A stretch of 64,000 nucleotides of DNA from assembly GCF_024360925.2 (NCBI RefSeq), contig NZ_CP113517.1, positions 3,720,001-3,784,000 on the forward strand, in the 5' to 3' direction. Within the stretch, counting starts at the first letter, position 1. Every line of letters begins with the position of its first letter. Position numbers and translations under genes: made by a program. Positions 1 to 8,311 of this stretch are shown here, piece after piece. This DNA is from Methylomonas rapida. GTDB lineage: Bacteria; Pseudomonadota; Gammaproteobacteria; Methylococcales; Methylomonadaceae. The notes under the pieces were generated by a model, which did not search any database, was not told the DNA's origin, and was given only the letters and a program-made list of their open reading frames with translations.

Positions 1-12
1 ATCAATGTGTCG

Positions 13-660
13 TTATCCATTTTCCAAGGCCTCAAAATCGGGATTGACGGCTCGATTGCCCGGCACCAAGCCCTGACGGTTCAAGACCGCCAGCAACGCA
101 TCAAAGCCATCGACATGAAACGCGCTCATGCCCAGGCTTTGCGCGGCATAGACATTGAACAAACAATCGTCGAAAAAATATACCTCGCCCGCCTCCACCC
201 TGCATTCGCGCAAGGCCACGGCAAAAATCTCGGGATCGGGCTTCACCATACCCAGTTGGTGAGAGAACAGCGCAAGATCAAATACGTCTGCAAAGCCGGA
301 GAATCGCTGATGATGCAAGGGATTGGAATTGCTCAGACAAGCAATTTTGTAGCGTGTGCGCAAAATCCCAAGAACTTCGCGGGCACCTGGATGAAAATAT
401 CGCGGCCAGGACGCAAAAACCCGCAAGAAGGCGTTGGGCCTCTGCCTGAGCCCCCACTCGGCAATGAAACTTTCGGCAAACTCATGAGCCGTCATGGCTC
501 CACTCTCGAATTGGAGCACCGACTGAGATGATAGCCAGCGCGCCTTGAGAGCGCTGGTTTCCAGCGGTTTATCCAATAAACGATTCAAATGCTGGAATAC
601 CGAACTGTCTATCAATACCCCGCCGAGATCGAACAATAAAAGCGAAGGTACATTCATCAT
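13..660 (-). CDS. HAD-superfamily (subclass IA) hydrolase
   Basis: A 215-residue haloacid-dehalogenase-like hydrolase, probably a small-metabolite phosphatase. Motif I is FDLGGVL with nucleophile Asp11; the usual second Asp is Gly, as in YihX-type DLG members. Motif II is CLSNSN, motif III is the Lys of MVKPDPEIF, and motif IV is FFDD. The length and the helical cap between motifs I and II fit subfamily IA. Two adjacent ATG codons open the frame and the first is used here. It stands alone, with convergent or intergenic DNA on both sides. The substrate cannot be told from sequence; a sugar-phosphate phosphatase is a reasonable guess. Confidence 0.85.
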   Translation of the reverse strand: MMNVPSLLLFDLGGVLIDSSVFQHLNRLLDKPLETSALKARWLSSQSVLQFESGAMTAHEFAESFIAEWGLRQRPNAFLRVFASWPRYFHPGAREVLGILRTRYKIACLSNSNPLHHQRFSGFADVFDLALFSHQLGMVKPDPEIFAVALRECRVEAGEVYFFDDCLFNVYAAQSLGMSAFHVDGFDALLAVLNRQGLVPGNRAVNPDFEALENG

Positions 661-842
661 AATTTCCTCTACTCGATACCTATCTGCGTATCGCTATAGC
701 TTAGAGGATGAATGTGTCGGTAATATGTCAACGCACAGAGATTTTTTGCCGCCGAGTCACGGCTGATTTGCAATTGGCAACGCCGTACCCTGTAAAATCG
801 GTTAGGCTAGTTTCACCGCTTGTCGCCGGGCACACTATCAAA

Positions 843-981
843 TCAACCTGGAAAAAGAATTTGGCCCACGAAAGACACAAAAAATCACGGACAAATGACA
901 CCCAACAGGTAAATGCATATAGTTGATAACTCATTTGATCGCTTACGTGCTTTTCGTGGACTACTGATGTTTTTAGGATCA
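843..981 (+). repeat. MITE-like intergenic repeat, copy A
   Basis: Degenerate copy of a repeat seen four times in the window (see 2071, 45839 and 62241). It opens with AACCTGGAAAAAGAATTTGG, continues with CCCACGAAAGACAC, and closes with GCTTTTCGTGGACTA followed by TTTTTAGGAT. The ends are imperfect inverted repeats (CCACGAAA / TTTCGTGG). The rest of the 365-bp gap 661-1025 shows no gene. Confidence 0.6.
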
Positions 982-1025
982 ATGGCTCGGAAAAATCCCC
1001 GTTTCACTCATCAGAATATGCGCTC

Positions 1026-1985
1026 ATGAACATCCTAAACGTCTACCTCGAACCCGCCACCTATGACGTCGATTACGAAGATTTGCATTACGTGCGAAAT
1101 TTAGTGTTCGTGGAGGAACAAGGGATTGCGCCCGAACTGGAGTTCGATGACCAAGACAGGCAATGCCACCATGTCATCGCCCGCGATGTCGACCACCGAC
1201 CCATCGGCACCGGCCGGCTGTCTCCAGAAGGCAAAATCGGCCGGATGGCGGTGTTAGCGCAATGGCGAGGTCAGGGTGTCGGCGCGTCCTTGCTGCGCGC
1301 CCTGCTTGAAAAAGCGCGCGGACTGGGAATGGCGCAAGTGACGGCCAATGCACAAACCAGCGCATTGGGTTTTTATCAGAAATACGGTTTTACGGCGGAA
1401 GGCGTGGCGTTTCTGGAAGCCGGCATTCCGCATCAAAGCGTGCGGCTGACGCTGCAACCGCTACACAAACCCTTGCGCGCAACACCCAAGTCTCGCCCGG
1501 CTTCGGTTGACGCCGAGCGCCTGGAAAGCGTCGAGTCAACCTTGGCAGCGACCCGGCAACTAATCGATGGCGCGCGCCGCCAGCTTTATATCTATAGCCG
1601 CGACCTGGAATACAGTCTGTACGGTCAGAACACGGTCGTCGAAGCCTTGAAGCAATTTGCCTTGCGCAGCCGTAACGGCGGCGTGCAAATCATCATTCAA
1701 GACCCGGCGAGCCTGCAGGGCCAAACTCATCCGGTTCTGGTATTGGCGCAAAAACTCAGTTCCTATTTTTTGCTGCGCACGCCGGAGGAAAGCGAGGAAC
1801 AAGCAAATCTTTCGGCTTTTGTCATCAACGACGCCGACGGCTATTTATTCCGCCTGCTCGGCGACCGCTTCGAAGGCCACTGGAGCCCGAATTTACCGGC
1901 GCGCAACCGTCAATTGCGGGAAGAATTCGAACGCCTGTGGCAACGCTCGCGCCCTTGTAGCGAATTTCGGGCATTGGGTTTGTAA
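1026..1985 (+). CDS. GNAT N-acetyltransferase fused to a C-terminal domain of unknown function
   Basis: A 319-residue protein. Residues 1-145 are a GNAT fold (RNLVFVEEQGI at the start, and the acetyl-CoA loop MAVLAQWRGQGVGASLL with the R/QxxGxG/A pattern), closest to the ElaA/YjdJ type that acetylates small amines or proteins. Residues 165-319 form a second domain (from ESTLAATRQLIDGARRQLYIYSRDLEYSLY) that resembles half of a phospholipase D fold but has no HKD motif. Such fusions occur as single genes in proteobacteria. The gene stands alone between two copies of the intergenic repeat. Function beyond acetyl transfer is unknown. Confidence 0.8.
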   Translation: MNILNVYLEPATYDVDYEDLHYVRNLVFVEEQGIAPELEFDDQDRQCHHVIARDVDHRPIGTGRLSPEGKIGRMAVLAQWRGQGVGASLLRALLEKARGLGMAQVTANAQTSALGFYQKYGFTAEGVAFLEAGIPHQSVRLTLQPLHKPLRATPKSRPASVDAERLESVESTLAATRQLIDGARRQLYIYSRDLEYSLYGQNTVVEALKQFALRSRNGGVQIIIQDPASLQGQTHPVLVLAQKLSSYFLLRTPEESEEQANLSAFVINDADGYLFRLLGDRFEGHWSPNLPARNRQLREEFERLWQRSRPCSEFRALGL

Positions 1986-2070
1986 ATAACTAAGCGCTAC
2001 GCTGAAAGCCATGGACGAAGCTGCGGAACAGTTGGAAAAAGCGAAAGCTTTTCCGCTCCCAAACCACGTC

Positions 2071-2250
2071 AATCTGGAAAAATCATTTGGTCCACGAAAC
2101 ACACAAAACCTGTCCTGAGCGGGGCGGAAGGGATCACGAAAAGTTGCAAACAGTTATCACACCCAAGGGCAGCACCGAACAGGTGAATCGACAAATTTCA
2201 TAACGCAATGATTTATTTCGTGTATTTAGAGGACTTGCTGCCGTTTTTAG
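2071..2250 (+). repeat. MITE-like intergenic repeat, copy B
   Basis: Contains AAAAATCATTTGGTCCACGA at the left and GGACTTGCTGCCGTTTTTAG at the right, with CAAACAGTTATC, CAGGTGAATCG and TTCATAACGCAATGATTT in the middle, all shared with copy D at 62241. It carries an extra segment (CTGTCCTGAGCGGGGCGGAA) absent from the other copies. Most of the 450-bp gap 1986-2435 is this repeat plus the candidate small RNA at its right end. Confidence 0.7.
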
Positions 2251-2343
2251 GGGCCACCGTATCCACCTTTTTAATACCGTTGTCCGTGCGAAATCCGCGG
2301 CTTCTGCGACAACTTGACTCGCGACAATATGCCACATTTTTAA

Positions 2344-2437
2344 TATAAGAAAGCCCTGATAATCTATGTGCCATTGCAGAGATGTTCATTGCAATAACTT
2401 CCTCCTCATAAATCCGGCTTCGCGCCGGATTTTTTTT
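2344..2437 (+). ncRNA. Candidate small RNA ending in an intrinsic terminator
   Basis: A strong terminator hairpin (AATCCGGC-TTCG-GCCGGATT, 2411-2428) is followed by a T tract on the plus strand, yet no plus-strand gene precedes it: the nearest upstream gene ends at 1985, beyond a repeat. Between a possible promoter (TTGACT at 2314, A/T-rich near 2341) and the hairpin lies ~70 nt with the unpaired, anti-Shine-Dalgarno-like CTTCCTCCTC. This layout suits a trans-acting sRNA. The promoter spacing is poor, so the call is tentative. Confidence 0.3.
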
Positions 2438-2729
2438 AGTCTGCCTCCCTGGCTTTTTTCCGCTCGGCTTCGTATTGGCTCGGGCTCACGCCGGCACGCG
2501 CCAAAAACTCTCGGATATGCTTAATCTCTTGCTTATTACAGACGCCGCCGTGGTGGGGATGGTGAATCATGTCCTCTATGCCGTTCAATGTCACACGAAA
2601 TCGCGCTCCGTGATTGGGCTCTATCTTGGCCCCTAAATGATGCAACAGCGACTCGATGTCCCGCCAATGCATGTTGCCGCTGACAGGGTCTTGAAATATT
2701 GCTCGTAGCAAATTTTGCTGGTGACTCAT
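2436..2729 (-). CDS. HicA-like protein without a HicB partner
   Basis: A 97-residue protein with the HicA-type dsRBD core: WRDIESLLHHLGAKIE, then a strand pair, then MIHHPHHGGVCNKQEIKHIREFL. Family members annotated as HicA-type toxins have this shape, but the usual GSHHxF active-site segment reads GARFRVTL here and the histidines sit later in the HHPHHGG loop. No hicB lies alongside, on either strand. It may be a stand-alone RNA-binding relative rather than an active toxin. The start is the ATG at 2729; the region to 2926 contains no gene. Confidence 0.65.
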   Translation of the reverse strand: MSHQQNLLRAIFQDPVSGNMHWRDIESLLHHLGAKIEPNHGARFRVTLNGIEDMIHHPHHGGVCNKQEIKHIREFLARAGVSPSQYEAERKKAREAD

Positions 2730-2926
2730 GCGCTTGTCTCCTCAACCAGATTGTTGGCGCAACATTACGCCAATCACGTCAATAAGCAAACAATCTGTAA
2801 AATCCATTTGGTTTTTGTTTCTTATTTGGAATCAAACCATGCAACAAACAACCCATTGTAAATATTTTTAATGGGCTTATAGTTAAGTCGTACTCAACAA
2901 AATGACTGTATCCAGTCAAGGCGGCA

Positions 2927-3091
2927 ATGATGAATGCTTCAAAAAACCTCTATCGGGACATTATGACGGGACTGTTTTTGTTTTCCGGCATTTTGAGTTT
3001 TATCTCGGGTCAGTACATCATGTCGACACTGTTGTTTGGCGCCGCTTCGGTATGCAGCAATTTGAATCTTGCTATCCCCGCGCGTATTTAG
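2927..3091 (+). CDS. Small membrane protein (54 aa), hypothetical
   Basis: Short open frame starting ATGATG after an AAGGCGG ribosome-binding-like stretch and ending TAG just before a good terminator (3149-3175). The product MMNASKNLYRDIMTGLFLF... has two hydrophobic stretches (about residues 13-26 and 31-43) and would be an inner-membrane microprotein. The RBS, terminator and hydrophobic composition support a real gene; no homologue is recognised. Confidence 0.4.
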   Translation: MMNASKNLYRDIMTGLFLFSGILSFISGQYIMSTLLFGAASVCSNLNLAIPARI

Positions 3092-3148
3092 TTTTTTGTC
3101 GGACCTCCCTCGTTGTTTAGCGGCGGTTAAATTGCCGCGTACTATACG

Positions 3149-3182
3149 GCCTCTATCTTTGCTCAAGGTAGAGGCTTTTTTT
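3149..3182 (+). terminator. Intrinsic terminator
   Basis: Inverted repeat GCCTCTA ... TAGAGGC followed by eight T. It lies 58 bp after the small membrane ORF and before the 116-residue membrane protein. Confidence 0.75.
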
Positions 3183-3278
3183 GATCCAAATCCATTTCCG
3201 CGTTACTCGCCTTAATGACCAAATTCGACTAAGGTAACATTTCCATACGATTGGTTCTTCAAAGGTCGGTCACTACTC

Positions 3279-3629
3279 ATGATCAACGCCGCGCAATTGA
3301 AATGTTTTGCTCTATTCCCCCTCTTCGCCCTGATCGATTTCGGTCCGGTGTCGCCGTGGTGCTTGATGGGACTGTATATCGTATTGATGCGTCCAGAATG
3401 GTTTCTGCACCTGGTCAAACGCATTTATAGCCATCCCAGGCACTCCGCCTTCATTACGACGAAGCAAACCCGAATCGCGCGCTTCATGAGTTTTCTGGCC
3501 TTGTTGGGCCTATTGATAATCGACATCGCCCCCTTGCCGGTTTCTTCGCTTTTGGCCTTGGCGATCCTGTTGGTCAAACCGAAATGGTTTTATCGTACCG
3601 TCATCGACATCTATGGCGAGATCGTATAG
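3279..3629 (+). CDS. Hypothetical inner-membrane protein
   Basis: A 116-residue protein with two similar halves, each a hydrophobic segment followed by a Pro-x-Trp-Phe turn: FPLFALIDFGPVSPWCLMGL ... RPEWFLHLVKRIY (about residues 11-50) and MSFLALLGLLIIDIAPLP ... KPKWFYRTVIDIY (about 68-112). This suggests an internal duplication with three or four membrane helices. No family recognised. It is convergent with the SOUL gene, whose stop codon lies 3 bp downstream. Confidence 0.6.
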   Translation: MINAAQLKCFALFPLFALIDFGPVSPWCLMGLYIVLMRPEWFLHLVKRIYSHPRHSAFITTKQTRIARFMSFLALLGLLIIDIAPLPVSSLLALAILLVKPKWFYRTVIDIYGEIV

Positions 3630-3632
3630 GCA

Positions 3633-4253
3633 TCATGCGATATCGATATGAATTTCATTACGACGCAGCGCCGGCAAGGTCCAGGGCGGATCATAGGCGG
3701 CGGAACGAGGGTTCGATAGTGGTTTCAGCCCTTGTCGCTCCAGCCATTCGGACAAGCGCTGACTATTTTGGCCGATGCTTTCCAGGTTCAGCGGCCCCGA
3801 ATAACGCAGTACTGCGACTTTTCTGGCCGGCATAGTCTTGAGTACCACCTCGGGGTCCAATGGCTTCGGCAAGGTTGCAAGATCGTAGCCAGCCGGCATC
3901 ACAAAGGCCATCATCCATTTGCCGTCGACCCTTTGCTGCAACACCGGCGCGGTCATTGCAATATTTTCGCCCACCGCTTCCCGAAATACCGGTGCGGTCA
4001 TGGCCATACTCTGTTTTTGCAGATTGCCGCCGAAGATATAGCCCGCCAAGCGCTTGAATCCAATGTTTCCGGCCTTGGCGTAATCGGCTTCCATGAACGT
4101 CTCTGCGACCAACAAAGCAGGATAGGCCCTGATCTGAATATCGCCATGGTCGGACAGCACTTGGCAGCTTGGCTCTTGACTGCTTCTAACCCCCATCACC
4201 GTGCATCCGGCCAAAATCAGGCTTATCAATGAACTGAAGAGTTTTTTCATCAT
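3633..4253 (-). CDS. SOUL-family haem-binding lipoprotein
   Basis: About 206 residues from the MMKKLF start chosen here; a longer frame extends upstream to 4298 but only this start gives a signal peptide. The N-terminus is a lipoprotein signal (LISLILAGC, lipobox Cys). The body has SOUL features: IQIRAYPALLVAETFMEADY, KQSMAMTAPVFRE, IAMTAPVLQQ and the FVMPAGYDLATLPKP block. SOUL proteins bind haem or related tetrapyrroles, here presumably in the periplasm. The context gives no partner apart from a small ORF just upstream on the same strand. Confidence 0.88.
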   Translation of the reverse strand: MMKKLFSSLISLILAGCTVMGVRSSQEPSCQVLSDHGDIQIRAYPALLVAETFMEADYAKAGNIGFKRLAGYIFGGNLQKQSMAMTAPVFREAVGENIAMTAPVLQQRVDGKWMMAFVMPAGYDLATLPKPLDPEVVLKTMPARKVAVLRYSGPLNLESIGQNSQRLSEWLERQGLKPLSNPRSAAYDPPWTLPALRRNEIHIDIA

Positions 4254-4270
4254 TTCGCATCTGCTTTCAA

Positions 4271-4363
4271 CTAACCGCCCTGCTGGCGCTTGACCCATTG
4301 CTCAAGAAAATACTTGTCATAATGCCAACCGATTCGACGTGCTGGTGGTGTTGGGCGTGACAT
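4271..4363 (-). CDS. Small hypothetical protein (30 aa) upstream of the SOUL gene
   Basis: MSRPTPPARRIGWHYDKYF... , 30 residues, preceded by AAGGA ten bases upstream of the ATG and followed 17 bp later by the SOUL gene start. It is basic and aromatic with no membrane segment. The good RBS and operon-like position argue for translation; it could also be a leader peptide. The remaining gap 4364-4696 shows no convincing gene or RNA. Confidence 0.35.
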   Translation of the reverse strand: MSRPTPPARRIGWHYDKYFLEQWVKRQQGG

Positions 4364-4696
4364 GGCGAGATTCCTTAACTGATTGTCGAATAAAAAATCC
4401 CCTTCCGACCGGGACCTTGCCGAAGCGACAAGAATGCAGCGTCGAAAGGGAAAGGGCAATACAGTGCCCGATTAATGGCAAAACACGCAGGATCAAATGC
4501 CTTAGGAAGTTACCAGTGAATTCGGCAAAAGCAAGATCACGCAAAGAATCCGGCAATATTTTGTCATTGGCGGCGGATATGCGCGATTTCCAGGCTGTCG
4601 AGCACGACGCGAAGGAGCTAGCCCAATTGCTCCGTCCGATTTGCTTAGTTTAGAATCAAATCAGTCTCAACTCTAAATCGCACACAGGAACCGGAT

Positions 4697-5557
4697 ATGA
4701 CAACAACCAAACCCTTGGAATACGGCGGCCACGCCCTCGTTTGGTCGGGCGATTGGACGCCCGAAGGTGCCCGCAAGGCCATCAGCGGAGCTGCGCGCGC
4801 CGGCTATGACTACATCGAGATTGCCCTGCTTGATCCTTGGAAGGTGGATGTGGCTTTGACCAAGGACCTGCTGCAGGAATATGACCTGCGGGCGCATGCC
4901 TCGCTGGGGTTGTCCACAAGCACCGACGTGACCAGCACCAATCCGGCCATCATCGCCAAAGGTGACGAACTGTTACGCAAGGCAACCGACGTGCTGTACG
5001 CGATCGGCGGCAAGGAGCTTTGCGGCGTAATCTATTGCGCGCTGGGTAAATATCCAGGCCCGGCCTCGAAACAAAACCGGACCAATTCGGTGGCCGCGAT
5101 GCAAAGGTTGGCGGATTATGCGGCAGACAAAGGTATTAACATCAACCTGGAAGTCGTCAACCGTTATGAAACCAACATCATGAATACCGGCCTGGAAGGC
5201 CTGGCTTTCTTGGACGAGGTCGATCGTCCGAATGCTTATCTGCATCTGGATACGTATCACATGAACATCGAGGAAGACGGCATGGAAAAATCCGTGCTCG
5301 CCGCCAAGGAGCGCCTGGGCTATGTGCACATCGGTGAAAGCCATAGAGGCTATCTCGGTACCGGCAATGTCGATTTCGACAAGTTCTTTGCCGCACTCAA
5401 GCAAATCAATTATCAAGGGCCAATCACGTTTGAGTCATTCTCGTCGGAAGTCGTCGATCCCAACTTGTCCAATACCTTGTGTGTCTGGCGCAATCTATGG
5501 CACGACTCCGATGATTTGGCTAAAAAAGCCTTGCTGTACATCAAAGAACGTTATTGA
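4697..5557 (+). CDS. Sugar phosphate isomerase/epimerase (D-psicose/tagatose 3-epimerase-like)
   Basis: A 286-residue TIM-barrel enzyme of the ketose 3-epimerase type. The metal-ligand set is recognisable: Glu in INLEVVNRYETN, Asp in YLHLDTYHMNIEE, His in YVHIGESHRGYLG, and the last Glu in ITFESFSSE. The HIGESHRG and HLDTYHMNIEE blocks are typical of D-psicose/D-allulose and L-ribulose 3-epimerases, so it probably interconverts C3-epimeric ketoses. The start follows AGGAACCGG. It is a single gene, convergent with the YedK gene. Confidence 0.85.
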   Translation: MTTTKPLEYGGHALVWSGDWTPEGARKAISGAARAGYDYIEIALLDPWKVDVALTKDLLQEYDLRAHASLGLSTSTDVTSTNPAIIAKGDELLRKATDVLYAIGGKELCGVIYCALGKYPGPASKQNRTNSVAAMQRLADYAADKGININLEVVNRYETNIMNTGLEGLAFLDEVDRPNAYLHLDTYHMNIEEDGMEKSVLAAKERLGYVHIGESHRGYLGTGNVDFDKFFAALKQINYQGPITFESFSSEVVDPNLSNTLCVWRNLWHDSDDLAKKALLYIKERY

Positions 5558-5662
5558 CAGCCCTGACGCAAACCTCCGGCCAAAGCCGTTGGCGATTGGG
5601 GCGTCGCCAAAATGGCTTCCAGGTTTCAGTCGATATAGCGGCGGGAAGAAAGACAAATAATC

Positions 5663-6322
5663 TCAAACTGCCTCGATGCAGCGCCGGCCGTCGTGCAGCG
5701 GATTATTGACCCAGTCGCTGACCGGCGTCGCCGCCATGTTGACATAGGCTTGGTTGTCCAGCAAGGCGTAGGCCTTGTCGGCGTCGACCGTTTTGTCCAG
5801 CCAGCGCTGGTAATTCTCGACCGCGATGATCACCGGCATCCTGTCATGAATCGGTAGCATCAAGTCGTTGGAGACGGTGGTAATGATGGTACAGGAATAC
5901 AGTGTTTCGTTTTCTTGCTGCCATTGTTCCCATAAGCCGGCAAAGGCAAACGGCCCCTCGTCGCCGCGGTGAATATGAAACGCTTGTTTGCCGGTCTGGC
6001 CTTTTTGCCATTCGTAAAAACCGGTCGCCGGGATCAAACAACGCCTATGCTTGAAGGCGGAACGAAAGGACGGTTTTTGTCGGACCGTTTCCGCTCGGGC
6101 GTTGATCAGATGAGAACTGTTCTTGCTATCCTTGGCCCAAGACGGCACCAAGCCCCAAAACAGATTGACGGCCTTGCGCGAGCCATCCTCCAGCGCGACC
6201 ACGGTGAGGATCTTCCGGGCTGGCGCGACGTTGTAACTGAGCTGAAAACGCGGCAACCGCGCCAGTGCAAAATGCTCGGCCACACGCTCCGGGGTTGCCG
6301 CAAGGTTGTAACGCCCGCACAT
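5663..6322 (-). CDS. SOS response-associated peptidase, YedK/HMCES family
   Basis: A 219-residue SRAP protein. It starts MCGRY, giving the catalytic Cys2 that forms a thiazolidine crosslink to abasic sites in single-stranded DNA. The other conserved residues are present: Asn74/Arg77/Glu79 in INARAET, Glu104 in GFYEW and His159 in PIHDRMP. It protects stalled forks from abasic-site breakage. A small Trp-rich protein gene on the same strand ends about 45 bp upstream. Confidence 0.93.
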   Translation of the reverse strand: MCGRYNLAATPERVAEHFALARLPRFQLSYNVAPARKILTVVALEDGSRKAVNLFWGLVPSWAKDSKNSSHLINARAETVRQKPSFRSAFKHRRCLIPATGFYEWQKGQTGKQAFHIHRGDEGPFAFAGLWEQWQQENETLYSCTIITTVSNDLMLPIHDRMPVIIAVENYQRWLDKTVDADKAYALLDNQAYVNMAATPVSDWVNNPLHDGRRCIEAV

Positions 6323-6367
6323 GCCTGTTTCTCGCTCCCTAGGTGCTGGCTGAGACAGAACTCTGCT

Positions 6368-6604
6368 TCAGCGCCAGCCTTGCAGCCAATCCTGGGTATT
6401 GGTCAGCTCACGCCAGGATAAGGCAAAGCTTCGGCCCGAATACACGGCCTCCAACTCTATCAGATCAATCGGTAAATCCTTGCTCTCCGGCTGGATGATG
6501 TTAGTGACGATGAAGTGTTTTTCCTTATTGCGAGGACTGGCCGAGGTCCATTTACTGCGGATCAGCTTCTTCGGATTGAGGTGGCGTGATTTTGCGGGTG
6601 ACAT
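6368..6604 (-). CDS. TIGR02450-family small Trp-rich protein
   Basis: About 78 residues from the MSPAKSRHLNPKKL start (the frame opens 33 bp earlier at 6637). It carries the family signature HLNPKKLIRSKWTS...EKHFIVTNI, followed by a hydrophilic tail with WRELTNTQDWLQGW. The family is small, conserved in proteobacteria and of unknown function. It is probably co-transcribed with the YedK gene downstream. Confidence 0.8.
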   Translation of the reverse strand: MSPAKSRHLNPKKLIRSKWTSASPRNKEKHFIVTNIIQPESKDLPIDLIELEAVYSGRSFALSWRELTNTQDWLQGWR

Positions 6605-6658
6605 GATGATGCCTCTTTGACTCCATTGCCCATGCATTGCGGCCGTGCCGTTCCGACT

Positions 6659-7055
6659 TTACCAACGATGGCGCGATCTCGGATCAGGTATGACGACATA
6701 GCCCCTTGGATGTTTGCGGTAAAAGGAATTACCCACCACATAATAGGGCCGCCCCTGCCAATGGGCAACCCGATTGTAGCGCGGCAGATAACTCACTACC
6801 GTGCCCATCGGCGCATCTATGACCACATGGCCTGGACGCACGGGCTTGTAAAACGTCGACGGCTGACGATAATTGCCTCTGCCGAACTCACCGCCTGGTC
6901 GCCAGTACTCCGGTGCCCTGATACCTCGTTCTGCATGGCGCCAGCCATCGGCCCATGCGTTCTGCATGGCGCCAGCCATCGGCCCATGCGTTTTGCTGAC
7001 TCCACAACAACATCGCGGCGACACCGAACAACAATTTCAAATTCAGTTTAAACAT
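6659..7055 (-). pseudogene. RcnB-like periplasmic protein, frameshifted by a 31-bp tandem duplication
   Basis: The gene starts at 7055 (AGGAGATC before ATG) with a clean signal peptide, MFKLNLKLLFGVAAMLLWSQ then QNAWA. Its frame runs out after the first copy of a 31-bp tandem repeat (6929-6959 and 6960-6990). The second frame continues from the same DGWRHAER into an RcnB-type body: VRPGHVVIDAPMGTVVSYLP, RVAHWQGRPYYVVGNSFY and GYVVIPDP. Removing one repeat unit joins the two parts exactly. RcnB proteins act in periplasmic nickel/cobalt homeostasis. The gene is thus inactive, reversibly switched, or an assembly error. Confidence 0.8.
6929..6990. repeat. 31-bp perfect tandem duplication inside the RcnB-like gene
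   Basis: Two adjacent identical 31-bp units beginning TTCTGCATGGCGCC. As 31 is not a multiple of three, the duplication shifts the reading frame. The repeat extends a further 2 bp on each side, so slippage back to one copy would restore the gene. Confidence 0.95.
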
Positions 7056-7141
7056 GTTGATCTCCTGGAAACGTAAACCGTTTTGACAACCGCGGCAAGC
7101 CATTGTCCACCGCGGTGAGCTGATGCCGGCTGGCCATTTGT

Positions 7142-7492
7142 TTAGTGTGCCGGTGCGTCGGTTTTTAGATGCCCTCTTTCACCCTGGTGTTTTTTCCACT
7201 TTGCGTGACGCTCCTTTTTCAGTTCGTCAAACTGGGTCATCTGCTCGGGCCTCAAAACCGCCTGCAAGCGTTGATGGGTTTCCTGGCGCAGCGCTTCCTG
7301 TTTTTCCCGTTGTTGCTGGAAAATCTGCGTGACTTGCGTCTTTTGTTCGGCGTTCAAATCCAGCTTTTCCGCCAAACGTTCCACGCGTTGCGCCCTATGT
7401 TCTTCACTGTCGCCAGGTTGAGCGCCGGGGAAAGCGGCTACGGTCAATGGCAAGGCCAAGGCTGCGACGATGATTGCGATTTTGGTATTCAT
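7142..7492 (-). CDS. Spy/CpxP-like periplasmic LTxxQ protein
   Basis: A 116-residue exported protein. The signal peptide is MNTKIAIIVAALALPLTVAA, followed by a charged all-helical body: RLAEKLDLNAEQKTQVTQIF, then a KQEALRQET helix and VLRPEQMTQFDELKKER. This two-LTxxQ-like pattern marks the Spy/CpxP chaperone and metal-sensor group. It lies 114 bp upstream, in the same orientation, of a gene pair closely resembling BaeSR; in E. coli BaeSR activates spy, which makes this a likely regulatory target. Confidence 0.8.
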   Translation of the reverse strand: MNTKIAIIVAALALPLTVAAFPGAQPGDSEEHRAQRVERLAEKLDLNAEQKTQVTQIFQQQREKQEALRQETHQRLQAVLRPEQMTQFDELKKERHAKWKKHQGERGHLKTDAPAH

Positions 7493-7606
7493 GAGCGTTC
7501 TCCGTTGATTTTAGGATTTTCCAACGGCTGATTGCCGTTTTCGGGTTCTACTCTAAGCGTCAAAATCGCAAACAATGGGGAGCAATCAAGGAAAGATTGT
7601 GCAAAT

Positions 7607-8311
7607 CTAGTCTTGGCCGGAGGCTGGCGGCTCGTAGCGATAGCCGGCGCCGTACACCGCATGTATCAGCTCCCGGCCGGGCAGCAATTCATCCAGTTTT
7701 TTGCGTAATTTCTTGATATGGCTATCAATGGTACGGTCCGATACGATGCGTTGATCCTGATAGATCGAGTCCATCAGCTTGCTACGGGAAAAGATATGCC
7801 CCGGTTGACGGTAAAGGGTTTGCAACAATTGAAACTCGACCGACGTCAGCTCTATTTCCCGGCCCGCCGCCGCGACCCGGAAACGGTTGGCGTCCAGGCT
7901 CAACGCATCGGCATGAAACGTTTCGAGGCTGGCGGATTGCAAGCGCCGCAACACGGCTTTGACCCGAGCGACCATTTCCCTTGGGCTATAAGGCTTGCAA
8001 ATGTAATCATCCGCGCCCAGTTCCAGCCCCAGCAAACGATCGATTTCCTCGACCCGGGCCGTAACCATGATAATCGGCACGGCGCTAAAACTGCGGATTT
8101 CCCGGCAAATCGACAGGCCATCGCGGCCTGGCAACATCAAGTCCAGCAAAATCAAAGCGGGATGCTGCTGCCTGACCCAGGGCAAAACGGCGTCGCCATG
8201 ACTTATGATCTCGCTGTCAAAGCCGGCATTGCGCAGATAATCCGCGGCCAATTTGGCCAGTTTGTCTTCATCTTCGACGATCAAAATTCGGCTAGCATTG
8301 CTCATCTTCAC
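7607..8311 (-). CDS. baeR: OmpR-family response regulator, BaeR-like
   Basis: A 234-residue regulator. The receiver domain (about 8-120) has acidic pocket EDED, phospho-acceptor Asp in [13 protein letters not shown], Thr in IMVTAR and Lys in [12 protein letters not shown]. The winged-helix OmpR domain (about 130-230) includes [17 protein letters not shown] and [17 protein letters not shown]. The start codon overlaps the stop of the downstream-mapped kinase gene by 4 bp (ATGA), so the two are translationally coupled. BaeR is assigned from the partner kinase. Confidence 0.85.
   Translation of the reverse strand: MKMSNASRILIVEDEDKLAKLAADYLRNAGFDSEIISHGDAVLPWVRQQHPALILLDLMLPGRDGLSICREIRSFSAVPIIMVTARVEEIDRLLGLELGADDYICKPYSPREMVARVKAVLRRLQSASLETFHADALSLDANRFRVAAAGREIELTSVEFQLLQTLYRQPGHIFSRSKLMDSIYQDQRIVSDRTIDSHIKKLRKKLDELLPGRELIHAVYGAGYRYEPPASGQD

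Noticed and set aside
4339..4653. 104-codon plus-strand frame between the SOUL and epimerase genes
   Set aside because: No RBS, Arg/Cys-rich unlikely composition, and it overlaps the better-supported 30-residue ORF on the other strand.
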